A stretch of 64,000 bases of DNA from NCBI RefSeq assembly GCF_030812885.1, contig NZ_JAUSTO010000010.1, positions 14,620 to 78,619 on the forward strand. The letters are read 5' to 3'. Positions 8,573-17,374 of the stretch are shown piece after piece. Under the pieces are notes generated by a model. That model was given only the letters and a program-made list of their open reading frames with translations, made no database searches and had not been told where the DNA came from. How positions within the stretch are numbered: position 1 is the first letter of the stretch; the number at the start of each line of letters is the position of its first letter. The DNA comes from Moryella indoligenes (GTDB lineage Bacteria > Bacillota > Clostridia > Lachnospirales > Lachnospiraceae). Position numbers and translations under genes: made by a program.

Positions 8573-10756
8573 GTGGATTTCAGTAATCCTGATTACTATG
8601 TCTGCAGAGAGCTGTCCTGGCTTCAGTTCAATCTTCGTGTGCTTGCGGAGGCACGGGATAAGTCGCTTCCGCTCTTTGAGCGACTCAAATTCTTAAGTAT
8701 CGTGAGTTCCAATCTGGATGAGTTTTTTATGGTGCGCGTCGCCTCCCTGAAGGAGCAGGTACTGGCAGATTATACAAAGCGCGATCTCGCTGGTCTCACT
8801 GCGGAGGAACAGCTCTCCGCGATTTCGGAGAAGACGCATGATATGGTGGCGCTTCAGTATGCGACACTGAAGCGCTCCGTGCGGCCTGCGCTGGAGCGGG
8901 AGGGGCTGTATGTCATATGGCGGCATGAGGAGCTCTCCGAGAGTGAGGCAGGCTATGTGGACCGCTATTTTCAGGATATTATCTATCCCGTTCTCACTCC
9001 GATGGCAGTGGATCCATCGAGACCCTTCCCTCTGATACGGAATAAGAGCCTGAACCTCGCAGCGCTGATACAGAAGAAAAAGGGTGTGAAGCCTCTCATC
9101 CAGCCGGAGGAAAAAAAGAGGCAGAAGAGGGCCGCAGGAAGGCCCGACTTTGCGATCGTGCAGGTTCCCTCCGGACTGCCGCGCGTGGTGGTGATACCGC
9201 CGGAGCTCGCAAGGAAACGGGAAGGCATCCAGACTACAGCCATCCTCATGGAGGAGATCATTGAGCGGAATATCAGCTCGCTCTTTCTGAATTATGATAT
9301 ACTGGCAGCGCATCCCTTCCGCATCATGAGGAACGCGGAGTTTGAGCTGGATGAGGAGGATGCCGCAGATCTTCTTCTGGAGATACAGAAAAAACTGAAG
9401 CGCCGCCAGTGGGGCGAGGCGATACGCCTTGAGGTGGAGACGGGCATCAACCAGGAGCTGCTGAAGATACTCTGCGATGAGCTCTCGATCGGGCGGGAAG
9501 ACCTCTTTCAGATCAGCGGGCCGCTGGATCTCACCGTGCTGCTGAAGCTCTATGAATTGGAGGGCTTTGACAGGCTGAAGAATCCGAAGCATATGCCGCA
9601 GCCGGTTCCGGCCCTGATGAATGAAGAGGATATTTTTACAAATATACGGAAGGGCGATATCCTCTTAAGCCATCCCTATCAGTCCTTTGATCCGGTGGTA
9701 GGCTTTATTCAGAGCGCGGCAAAGGATCCCGAGGTGCTGGCGATCAAGCAGACCCTGTACCGCGTCAGCGGAAATTCTCCCATTATCCGGGCTCTCGCGG
9801 AGGCGGCGGATAATGGAAAGCAGGTCACAGTGCTCGTAGAGCTGAAGGCCCGCTTTGATGAGGAAAATAATATCGCCTGGGCAAAGATGCTGGAGAAGGC
9901 CGGCTGCCATGTTATTTATGGTCTGCTTGGCCTGAAGACCCACTCCAAGATCACGCTGGTGGTGCGTGCGGAGGAGGATGGGATACGGCGCTACGTGCAT
10001 CTTGGCACGGGCAATTATAACGACTCCACGGCGAAGCTCTACACGGATCTGGGACTTTTCACCTGTCGCAGAGAGTTCGGCGAAGATGCAACAGCGCTCT
10101 TTAATATGCTCTCCGGCTACTCGGAGCCGCTCTTCTGGAATCGCCTTGTTGTGGCGCCGCTCTGGATGCGGGATCGCTTCATGGAGGAGCTGTTATGGGT
10201 GCGGCGTGCAGCGCAGGCAGGAAAGTCAGCCCATATCCGGGTTAAGATGAACTCCCTCTCGGATCCGGGCATGATAGAGGAGCTCTACAGAGCCAGCGCG
10301 GACGGCGTGCAGATCGAATTGATCGTCCGCGGAATCTGCTGTCTGCGCGTCGGGATTCCCGGCGTCTCAGAACATATCCATGTGCGCTCCATTGTCGGGA
10401 ATTTTCTGGAGCACGCCCGCATCTTTCATTTTCATGCGGAGGGAGAGGACCGCGTATTTCTTGGCAGTGCGGACTGGATGCCACGCAATTTGGACAACCG
10501 CGTTGAGATTGTCTTCCCCATTATGGATGTGGCAATACAGCAGAAAGTGCTTCACTATCTCGACACAGAGCTCGCGGATAATGTCAAGGCGAGCCGCTAC
10601 CTTCCCGACGGCAGCTATGTGAAGGAGCAGCCCCGCGGGCGGAAGAAGGTGAATTCACAGGAGCGGTTTGTGAGAGAGGCGAGACAGGAAGCCCATGCCG
10701 CAGAGGAAGCGGAGAAACAGCGCGGAGACGGAAGATGCTTTATACCAATGGGGTGA
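8573..10756 (+). CDS. ppk1: Polyphosphate kinase 1
   Basis: 727-residue enzyme making polyphosphate from ATP. The N-domain begins ELSWLQFNLRVLAEA. Catalytic-domain motifs visible are GLKTHSKITLVVR, with the His that is autophosphorylated in the family, HLGTGNYNDSTAKLYTD, and FLEHARIFHF with the second conserved His. The GTG at 8573 is chosen because AGGAGG ends 8 bases before it; an in-frame GTG three codons earlier overlaps that site. It follows ppx in the same operon. Its end overlaps the possible start region of the next membrane-protein gene. Confidence 0.95.
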   Translation: MDFSNPDYYVCRELSWLQFNLRVLAEARDKSLPLFERLKFLSIVSSNLDEFFMVRVASLKEQVLADYTKRDLAGLTAEEQLSAISEKTHDMVALQYATLKRSVRPALEREGLYVIWRHEELSESEAGYVDRYFQDIIYPVLTPMAVDPSRPFPLIRNKSLNLAALIQKKKGVKPLIQPEEKKRQKRAAGRPDFAIVQVPSGLPRVVVIPPELARKREGIQTTAILMEEIIERNISSLFLNYDILAAHPFRIMRNAEFELDEEDAADLLLEIQKKLKRRQWGEAIRLEVETGINQELLKILCDELSIGREDLFQISGPLDLTVLLKLYELEGFDRLKNPKHMPQPVPALMNEEDIFTNIRKGDILLSHPYQSFDPVVGFIQSAAKDPEVLAIKQTLYRVSGNSPIIRALAEAADNGKQVTVLVELKARFDEENNIAWAKMLEKAGCHVIYGLLGLKTHSKITLVVRAEEDGIRRYVHLGTGNYNDSTAKLYTDLGLFTCRREFGEDATALFNMLSGYSEPLFWNRLVVAPLWMRDRFMEELLWVRRAAQAGKSAHIRVKMNSLSDPGMIEELYRASADGVQIELIVRGICCLRVGIPGVSEHIHVRSIVGNFLEHARIFHFHAEGEDRVFLGSADWMPRNLDNRVEIVFPIMDVAIQQKVLHYLDTELADNVKASRYLPDGSYVKEQPRGRKKVNSQERFVREARQEAHAAEEAEKQRGDGRCFIPMG

Positions 10757-10782
10757 AAGGAAGATCAGCTTTGAAGAACGAG

Positions 10783-12429
10783 ATGAAAAAAAATCAGAAG
10801 AAGACTGCGGAGGCACAGAGCGGGATCAGAAAATGGGATATTCCTGCTTTCATTACCGGGCTCTGGCTCACGCTCATGTTTACAGTTTTTCCTCTGATCT
10901 ATGATGATTATTACTTTAATATACTCGAGACAAAGTTTGCAACTCTCTCAGTGCTGACGCTCGGAATGTTTGCACTGCTGCTGCTCTACGGAATCTTTTC
11001 CGGGGGAGTATTCCGGGCGGCAGTCCGCATGCACAGTGACAGAAAGAGGATGGGCTTTCGCTGCTGGTTTAAGCAGCTGCTCAGCCCGACAGATCTCTGC
11101 GTGCTGGCCTTTTTCCTTTTTGCGCTGATTTCCACTGCAAATGCATACCCCTATGTGCAGCAGGCCATCACCGGAGAGGAGGGGCGCTACGTCGGAATGT
11201 TTTATATTTTCCTGATGACAGGAGCCTATCTCTGCGTGAGCCGTTTTCTGCATTTTCATAGGAATTATATCCTGCTCTTTCTCTGCACCTCGTGGATTGT
11301 CTGCCTGCTGGGGATCACAGATTTCTACAATATGAATCTGCTGCATTTCCGGGATCAGATGCAGGAGACACAGTATGCAATGTTCAGCTCTACTCTGGGA
11401 AATATTAATACCTACACGGCTTATGTCGGCATCGTGGTCGCCCTGTCCGGCACGCTGTTTGTGCTGTCCGATGAGGGGGCGGGCAGAGTACTCTTTTACT
11501 TTGCGACGATGATTATTTCCTTTATGGCCATGGCGATGGGGGAATCCGACAACGGTTACTTAACACTCGCGGGCTTCTTCGGAGGGCTGCCCTTTATCGC
11601 CTTCCGGACACGCCGGGGAATCCGGCGCTATATGCTGGCGCTCGCTGCCTTCTTTACAGATCTGCTCTACATCGGACATGTGCTGAGGGTGAAGGGGGAC
11701 GCGGTACAGGAAATCCACGGACTGTTTCAGGTGATTATCGGCTTCCGTTGGCTTCCGCTCCTAGCGGTGGGGCTGTGGCTGCTGGCGATGGGGATGTACT
11801 GGAGGAAATTAAGGCAGAAGGTGGAGGAAAGTGCGCCGCCGGTTCTCATACAGAGACTCTGGTATCTCTTCTTCGGGCTATGTGTCTTCTCACTGCTCGG
11901 TCTTCTGCTGTATGCAAACAGCATGAGCTACGATGCCGCATGGCAGAAATTTGGTTCTCTGGCGGATTATCTCAAGTTCCGGGATGCATGGGGAACGCAG
12001 CGAGGTTATGTATGGCGCGCAGGTATCGATGAGTACAGAAGCCTCTCTCCGCTCCATAAGCTCACAGGAACGGGGCCGGATACGTTTGGTATTTACATGA
12101 TGATTCACCGCTGGAAAGAGATGACGGAGGCGACAGGACAGTTCTTTGACGCTGCACACAATGAATATATTCAGTATCTCTTTACGGTTGGTCCGCTGGG
12201 CCTGCTGTCACATGTCGGCATACTTGTATTCGCGGTGCGGGAGGCCTTTCGAAAGGGAAGGTCACTGCTGGACACAGAGAGAATTCAGCTTCAGAAGTCG
12301 GCGTATTATTATGCACTGGGTCTTGCTGTGTTCTGCTATGCGTTGCAGGCAGCGGTGAATATCAATATTCCGATTGCGGCGCCATTGCTGTGGACGATGA
12401 TCATGTTGGCTGCCGGGCGCAATCCATAA
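10783..12429 (+). CDS. O-antigen ligase/Wzy-type polysaccharide polymerase, integral membrane
   Basis: About 548 residues with at least ten hydrophobic segments. The long extracytoplasmic loop ends with TGTGPDTFGIYM and then AHNEYIQYLFTVGPLGLL, the pattern of the Wzy_C/O-antigen ligase family (a His-Asn-Glu-Tyr motif after the loop). In a monoderm it would polymerise or ligate glycans on the outer membrane face. Start is uncertain: ATG 10783 is given, a TTG at 10771 has the better AAGGAAG spacing, and an ATG at 10735 overlaps ppk1. It ends 8 bases from the convergent EpsG-like gene and marks the left edge of the polysaccharide locus. Confidence 0.75.
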   Translation: MKKNQKKTAEAQSGIRKWDIPAFITGLWLTLMFTVFPLIYDDYYFNILETKFATLSVLTLGMFALLLLYGIFSGGVFRAAVRMHSDRKRMGFRCWFKQLLSPTDLCVLAFFLFALISTANAYPYVQQAITGEEGRYVGMFYIFLMTGAYLCVSRFLHFHRNYILLFLCTSWIVCLLGITDFYNMNLLHFRDQMQETQYAMFSSTLGNINTYTAYVGIVVALSGTLFVLSDEGAGRVLFYFATMIISFMAMAMGESDNGYLTLAGFFGGLPFIAFRTRRGIRRYMLALAAFFTDLLYIGHVLRVKGDAVQEIHGLFQVIIGFRWLPLLAVGLWLLAMGMYWRKLRQKVEESAPPVLIQRLWYLFFGLCVFSLLGLLLYANSMSYDAAWQKFGSLADYLKFRDAWGTQRGYVWRAGIDEYRSLSPLHKLTGTGPDTFGIYMMIHRWKEMTEATGQFFDAAHNEYIQYLFTVGPLGLLSHVGILVFAVREAFRKGRSLLDTERIQLQKSAYYYALGLAVFCYALQAAVNINIPIAAPLLWTMIMLAAGRNP

Positions 12430-12437
12430 AAGGTCGC

Positions 12438-13544
12438 TCAGAAGAAGAACTGATAGTGATAAGAGATATCCTGACTTACGTGCCGGTAGATCCAGAAGAT
12501 AAACAGAGCATAGACGATACAGGCATATAGGAAGTAGATAAATCGGGGCTGCGTTCTTCTGAGACGCTCTGCCGCAGCGCTGAAGATAAACATAGTGCCG
12601 AATTGAAAGTAGAAGCCCATACGGTCGGCATAGCGCACAATTCCTCCCGAAAAGGTAGCTGAGATGTAGAGTACAGTAAAGACAGCACAGCAGAAGATGT
12701 GCCGGTCGTAACGTGTCAGACTGTCCTGTTTATCAGGAATAAAGCTGAGCAGATAGAGCACCAGCAGAAACTCCAATCCCCATAGTACCGTGACGAGACC
12801 GAAATGCAGTCCCTCCGTGTAAAGCAAATATCGGGCATATCGTTTCGGGATGATGGAGTAAAATTTTTGAAGTATCAGAAAAGCGAAAGGAAAGCTCAGG
12901 GCCATGGCGCTTACAAGACCGAAGATCCAGCGCCGCACAGGCAAGAAAAAGAAGAGAAGGATGATCGCAGCTGCGATCATGGATGAGCGATGAAACAGGA
13001 AAGCACTGAGACAGCAGAGTATCGCTGCCAAGTGCTTTTTTTTCAGCAGCATAAAATACATGTAGGCAATGAAGGCTACAGCGACCATCTGCCTCGCAAT
13101 ATTGAGCGAGGATATATAGAGCCCCGAGCCATAAAACACGGCGATGGACAGAAAAGGAGATTCAGACAGGGAGTTTATCATATGCCAAAAGCAGAGCAGA
13201 AATAACAGAGCCATAGCAAAGAGGCTGATCTGTCCACTTTTGTTCAATAAAGACAGAAATTTACAGAAGAACTCATAGCCGATTTCTTTGCGGGCTGTGC
13301 CGTGGCTGTTCAGAACGAGCAGTTCAGAGAAGGACTGCTCCCGAATATGCTGGAACAGCTCGAGATAGCTCTGAGTGTCAAGTCCGACCTCAGCTCCGCG
13401 AAGACCGCTGATGAGCAGCAGGGGGAGGAACACAAAGGCGGAGAGAAGATATAAAAGAAGCGTTGTATTGTGATAGCGCGCTCTGCTTTTTTCATAGCAG
13501 AGCGCTGAAATCAGCAGTGCAGGTACGACACTCAGGTAGATCAC
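12438..13544 (-). CDS. EpsG-family polysaccharide polymerase-like membrane protein
   Basis: 368 residues with about ten hydrophobic segments and the early motif SGLRGAEVGLDTQSYLELF, typical of the EpsG/Wzy-like family (Gly-x-Asp-Thr near residue 60). It probably joins repeat units of the surface polysaccharide. The start is GTG with AGAAGGAG upstream. It is the last gene of a three-gene minus-strand unit (GT4, Wzz-like, EpsG-like). A second EpsG-like gene lies at 30317, which suggests two polymers or a hybrid locus. Confidence 0.7.
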   Translation of the reverse strand: MIYLSVVPALLISALCYEKSRARYHNTTLLLYLLSAFVFLPLLLISGLRGAEVGLDTQSYLELFQHIREQSFSELLVLNSHGTARKEIGYEFFCKFLSLLNKSGQISLFAMALLFLLCFWHMINSLSESPFLSIAVFYGSGLYISSLNIARQMVAVAFIAYMYFMLLKKKHLAAILCCLSAFLFHRSSMIAAAIILLFFFLPVRRWIFGLVSAMALSFPFAFLILQKFYSIIPKRYARYLLYTEGLHFGLVTVLWGLEFLLVLYLLSFIPDKQDSLTRYDRHIFCCAVFTVLYISATFSGGIVRYADRMGFYFQFGTMFIFSAAAERLRRTQPRFIYFLYACIVYALFIFWIYRHVSQDISYHYQFFF

Positions 13545-13561
13545 AGTTCAGGCTCCTTCTA

Positions 13562-14953
13562 TTAAAGTAAAACAGCAGCATCCGGTTTGATCTGGAGCAG
13601 CTGGAGCAATGAAAAGAGCTGCTGAATATCGTCATATTTCGACAGATCTTTTCTTGCGGCGATGATGAAGACAGCGTTAGATTCCTTTGCTTTGTTCAGT
13701 GTCTCCCGCTCCAGAGAAGCAGGCGTCAGAAAGTGAGTATGGTTTGTGTCTGGAAGCGTCTCCCGCAGTTCGGAGAATATCTCCATATCCTCAGATGCGG
13801 AAAGAAAGACGAGTGGACGCTCCGCTCCTTTCAGAACAGACAGTTTGTTTTTTAAACTCAGCCGACCCTGTTCCAACGGGACACGACCGTAGAAGCCGTC
13901 CTCGTAATCCCGTATCCTTGCGTCAAGCTTCCTGAAACGAGACTCAGACAGTCGGCGGGGGAAGGATGAGAGGAGGGTGAGCCCGGTTTTTCTGGAAAAT
14001 TCATCTGCGGCATGGACAGAATCGCTGCAGAGGAAGCCCGCACTCAGGAAGAATACAGAGCAGATGATACCCCCCAGCACACCCAGAATCAGATTTTTGA
14101 TCAGCTGGGTCATCAGGAAGGATACAGAGTAGCGTTTGATCTCCGGTGCCTTCAGATCACTCAGCTGCTTTTGCACAGAATTGAGACTCTGCTGCAGTGA
14201 ATTGGCAGTATTGATAAAATCTGTGTTTTTTTTCTGCAGTGCATCATCCTTGATGATATAGGGAGTGTTTACTGTTCTGCTGAGCTGATGCTTTCCGAGC
14301 TTTTGAACCAATTCCTCGGTTTTGACGTTCAGAGCCTGGTCTACATATTCCAGAAAGGCGACTGCATCCTCCTCATTTGCAGCGCTCACCGTGATATTCA
14401 GGGTCTTGCCGCCATTGTCCTGTGCGATAGCGATGAGAGAGTTCAGAGATTCCGGAATGGCGGATTCTTTTCCGGCCTGACTGGGCAGCATATTGCTCTG
14501 AATATTGGAACTCATGGCAATTGCGTTATAGCTGTTCAGCAGGCTCACTGTATTTTTGTTTTCAACAGAGGCACCGGAGGAATCCGTATAAATATTGTTC
14601 AGATAATAGATTGCATTGGCCTTATATACGGCGTTGGGGTCAATACTCATGACATAAGAAGCAGATTTATAGCTGTTGTCGGTCTCGATTCTGTTGCGCA
14701 GACGTTCACTCTCTGTGGAAAGATTACTGAGAGAGAGGGTATAGTTGTCCCACTGTGCACTTGCTTCGGAGCGGTTTTGTTCCATAAAGCTGGAGCTTGA
14801 GAGCTTGCGTATGCCGTTTAACAGGGTGATACAGCTGATAAGACCTGAGAAGACAATGGTCCAGAGAGCAAGAAAACGCCACTTTCTCAGGAGAAAGAAG
14901 AAAAGATTTTTGAGATCAAGATTATTTTCTTTTTCAAGCATGAAGTCAGACAT
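13562..14953 (-). CDS. Wzz-like chain-length/co-polymerase protein with degenerate kinase-like tail
   Basis: 463 residues. A cytoplasmic N-terminus (NLFFFLLRKWRFLALW) leads into a first membrane helix; an extracytoplasmic coiled-coil region (residues about 45-270) is followed by a second helix, GGIICSVFFLSAGFL. The order matches Wzz/CapA polysaccharide co-polymerases. The last 130 residues are cytoplasmic and begin with a strand LVFLSASEDM like the first strand of a bacterial tyrosine kinase, but there is no Walker A GKS/T, no Walker B and no Tyr tail. It starts one base after the upstream GT4 gene ends, so they form one operon. Confidence 0.78.
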   Translation of the reverse strand: MSDFMLEKENNLDLKNLFFFLLRKWRFLALWTIVFSGLISCITLLNGIRKLSSSSFMEQNRSEASAQWDNYTLSLSNLSTESERLRNRIETDNSYKSASYVMSIDPNAVYKANAIYYLNNIYTDSSGASVENKNTVSLLNSYNAIAMSSNIQSNMLPSQAGKESAIPESLNSLIAIAQDNGGKTLNITVSAANEEDAVAFLEYVDQALNVKTEELVQKLGKHQLSRTVNTPYIIKDDALQKKNTDFINTANSLQQSLNSVQKQLSDLKAPEIKRYSVSFLMTQLIKNLILGVLGGIICSVFFLSAGFLCSDSVHAADEFSRKTGLTLLSSFPRRLSESRFRKLDARIRDYEDGFYGRVPLEQGRLSLKNKLSVLKGAERPLVFLSASEDMEIFSELRETLPDTNHTHFLTPASLERETLNKAKESNAVFIIAARKDLSKYDDIQQLFSLLQLLQIKPDAAVLL

Positions 14954-14954
14954 A

Positions 14955-16148
14955 TTAATCCTTTCTGTCGGAGCTGCTAAGCAGCGAGAGCCACTGAGTG
15001 GTCAGACTGTTCCAGGTGTATTTGTTTTCAATCAGGCGCTGTCCGTCTCTTCCGATGCGCTCTCTCAGCGACTCGGAATGAAGCAGAGAGAGGATATGTT
15101 CTGCGTATTGCTGTGGTGAATCTGCAATCAGGAGCTCTCTGCCATCGCTTCCGGCTATTCCCTCTGCGGCGATTCGTGAGGCTACGACCGGAACGCCGAG
15201 CATCATACTCTCCAGCAATTTATTCTGCGTCCCGGCTCCATTCTGTATTGGCACTACGCTGACTTTCATCTTTGAGAGCAGGAGAAAGGGGTTCTCCAGA
15301 AAGCCGGTCACGCTTATGCCGGAGTGACCTCCCAAATCCTGTATATCTTTTGGCGGCTCAATTCCCATGATATAGAATTGCAACTCCGGTTCTTGCTTCC
15401 GTAACAGAGGAAACACCTTTCTGACAAACCAGCGAACGGCATCGGCGTTTGGCTGATAGGACATTTTCCCGAGAAAGGCAATGGCGTGTCTGTCATTGTG
15501 ATAGTCCTTTGGCGGTACGGAGATATCGTCCCGCACAGCAAGCGGTATGACGTGGAGATTTTTTGCACTTGCTCCATGACTTATAAGCCACTGTCTGTCC
15601 TTTTCAGAAATCAGAACGGTCTTCTTGTATTGCCTTGAGCAGCAGCATTCATAGTGCAGTACGCGCCGGTATTCTGTGAGATACAGGAGTTTTTTCAGGC
15701 CTCGCGACAGCTGGATCGCATTGTAATAATTGTAGGAAATGGCATCATGAAGATCCAGTATGATCTTGTCCTCAGGCAGCTGTTTCAGGTATTCTGCAGT
15801 TCGGATATGATTTGCTATAATCATGTCATACTGTGCATATGCGGAATACAGAGCAGAGGCGAAGCCGCCATTTTGATACAGTGCAACCTGAAAAGGGTAT
15901 CCCGGGTGAAAAAGCGCGGAAAAGAGCTGTCCACCGGCCTTGACAGGGGAGAAGGGGACCGCCCGGACAGTCGTGAAGACACCATAAAGCGCAGAACCAT
16001 ACTTCTCCATATCCCCCCTGCGCGACAAAAAGAGAAGATCCACCTGATGACCGGCCTGCTTCAGCTGCTTTGCCTCATTGTAGATCCGGATACGAAAACC
16101 GGCAGTCAAAGGATATGGTATTCTTGAAGAGAGCATTAAAATCTTCAC
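14955..16148 (-). CDS. Family 4-type glycosyltransferase
   Basis: 397-residue GT-B enzyme. The N-terminus (VKILMLSSRIPYPLTAG) is the first strand and loop of GT4 enzymes. The C-terminal half has AIAFLGKMSYQPNADAVRWF and later QNGAGTQNKLLESMMLGVPVVAS, the EX7E-type donor-binding region (Glu of LLESM). It would add a sugar to the lipid-linked repeat unit in the cytoplasm; donor and acceptor are unknown. The GTG at 16148 is chosen because AGGAGG lies 9 bases upstream. It leads the minus-strand operon, divergent from the next GT4 gene. Confidence 0.88.
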   Translation of the reverse strand: MKILMLSSRIPYPLTAGFRIRIYNEAKQLKQAGHQVDLLFLSRRGDMEKYGSALYGVFTTVRAVPFSPVKAGGQLFSALFHPGYPFQVALYQNGGFASALYSAYAQYDMIIANHIRTAEYLKQLPEDKIILDLHDAISYNYYNAIQLSRGLKKLLYLTEYRRVLHYECCCSRQYKKTVLISEKDRQWLISHGASAKNLHVIPLAVRDDISVPPKDYHNDRHAIAFLGKMSYQPNADAVRWFVRKVFPLLRKQEPELQFYIMGIEPPKDIQDLGGHSGISVTGFLENPFLLLSKMKVSVVPIQNGAGTQNKLLESMMLGVPVVASRIAAEGIAGSDGRELLIADSPQQYAEHILSLLHSESLRERIGRDGQRLIENKYTWNSLTTQWLSLLSSSDRKD

Positions 16149-16172
16149 GCCTTGCTGCCTCCTGAACAAAAG

Positions 16173-16188
16173 ATAGGTGCGTACCTAT
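16173..16188. promoter_or_regulatory. Short inverted repeat between divergent polysaccharide operons (operator candidate)
   Basis: ATAGGT (16173-16178) and ACCTAT (16183-16188) form an inverted repeat with a 4-base centre, in the 128-base gap between two divergent glycosyltransferase genes and close to -10-like sequence for the minus-strand gene. A regulator site is a guess from position only. Confidence 0.25.
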
Positions 16189-16236
16189 TCTATCATAGCT
16201 ACAGGGAGTTTTGGCAGAGACTTTTGAGGGCGGCTA

Positions 16237-16245
16237 TGGTAAAAT
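16237..16245 (+). promoter_or_regulatory. Extended -10 promoter for the plus-strand polysaccharide operon
   Basis: TGGTAAAAT (TGn plus TAAAAT) lies about 32 bases before the GT4 start at 16277. No good -35 at 17 bases, which is tolerated with an extended -10. It would drive the long plus-strand glycan operon. Confidence 0.45.
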
Positions 16246-16276
16246 GATAGGCGCTTGACGGCGTGGAGGTAGGCTG

Positions 16277-17374
16277 ATGCGGGCAGCTATGAAGATATAT
16301 TTTATTACAACTCATGATTTTTCAGATGTGCAGATCGGCGGAGTGCAGGGAAGCAGACGCAACTATGAGATCCTGTCTGCGATTGCAGAAACAGTACTGC
16401 ACCGGGTTGATGTTCGGATCAACAGAAAAAATATGCTGCGGCAGATGGGGTTTTATTTTCCGGGAATTGTCAGCAGAGAGATGCGGGAAATGAAGGCAGA
16501 GATAGACAGGGAGCGCTGTACGCTGATCTTTCTGGACAGCTCGCTGCTCGGAAAGCTGGCGGCTTACTTTCGGAAGGAAACGGCGCTTCCGGTGATCAGT
16601 TTTTTTCATAATTGTGAGAGAGATTATTACGCCATGCTTGCGAGGCGCAGCCGGGCAAAGCTTCCTCAATATTTATATGCAGGCTTCGCAGAGGCCTGTT
16701 GCTGTCGCTGGTCCACGGCAATATATAGCCTGAACAGCAGGGATCAGAGGAGAATTGCCTCTCTGTATGGGCGCAGGAGTGATGGAAATATTCCGGTCAC
16801 TGTCTACGATAGAATGAGCGAGGACGAACTGAAATCTGAAGTATATAGATCCGATGACCGGAGTGCAGAAGCTCCGATGCTGTTTGTGGGAGCGGATTTT
16901 CCTCCAAATTACGAAGGCATTCGCTGGTTCATACAACAGGTTATGCCGGAGCTGAAGCAGAGGCTGCTGATCGTCGGGAAAAATTTCGAGAGACGAAAAA
17001 AAGATCTTGAGAAACTTTCTGAGCGGGTGACAGTAATCGGAACCGTGGATGATATAAAGCCCTACTATATGAAAGCCGGATGTGTGGTGCTGCCTATCTT
17101 TGACGGAGCAGGAATGAAGGTCAAAACTGCGGAGGCACTGATGTATGGCAAGTACATTTTTGGTAGTGAAGAGGCGTTTATGGGATATACCCAGCTCAGC
17201 GAAGAGGCCGGGAGACGCTGCAACAGTGCAGCGGAATATGTAAAGGCCATCCGGGATTTTTATGGCAACAGAACAGGATATTACTGTGAGGCTTCCAGAA
17301 AATGTTATGAAAGCTTCTATTCCGCAGCTGCGGCAAGAATCAGCTTTGAAGCAGCACTGAAACCCTACTTGTGA
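16277..17374 (+). CDS. Family 4-type glycosyltransferase
   Basis: 365 residues. The C-terminal half shows PMLFVGADFPPNYEGIRWF, close in pattern to the divergent GT4 gene, then VVLPIFDGAGMKVKTAEALMYGK, the donor-site EX7E region (Glu of TAEALM). GT-B fold, cytoplasmic, likely adds one sugar of the repeat unit. GGAGG lies 6 bases before the ATG; an in-frame ATG four codons later (MKIYFIT) is also plausible. First gene of the plus-strand polysaccharide unit. Confidence 0.85.
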   Translation: MRAAMKIYFITTHDFSDVQIGGVQGSRRNYEILSAIAETVLHRVDVRINRKNMLRQMGFYFPGIVSREMREMKAEIDRERCTLIFLDSSLLGKLAAYFRKETALPVISFFHNCERDYYAMLARRSRAKLPQYLYAGFAEACCCRWSTAIYSLNSRDQRRIASLYGRRSDGNIPVTVYDRMSEDELKSEVYRSDDRSAEAPMLFVGADFPPNYEGIRWFIQQVMPELKQRLLIVGKNFERRKKDLEKLSERVTVIGTVDDIKPYYMKAGCVVLPIFDGAGMKVKTAEALMYGKYIFGSEEAFMGYTQLSEEAGRRCNSAAEYVKAIRDFYGNRTGYYCEASRKCYESFYSAAAARISFEAALKPYL

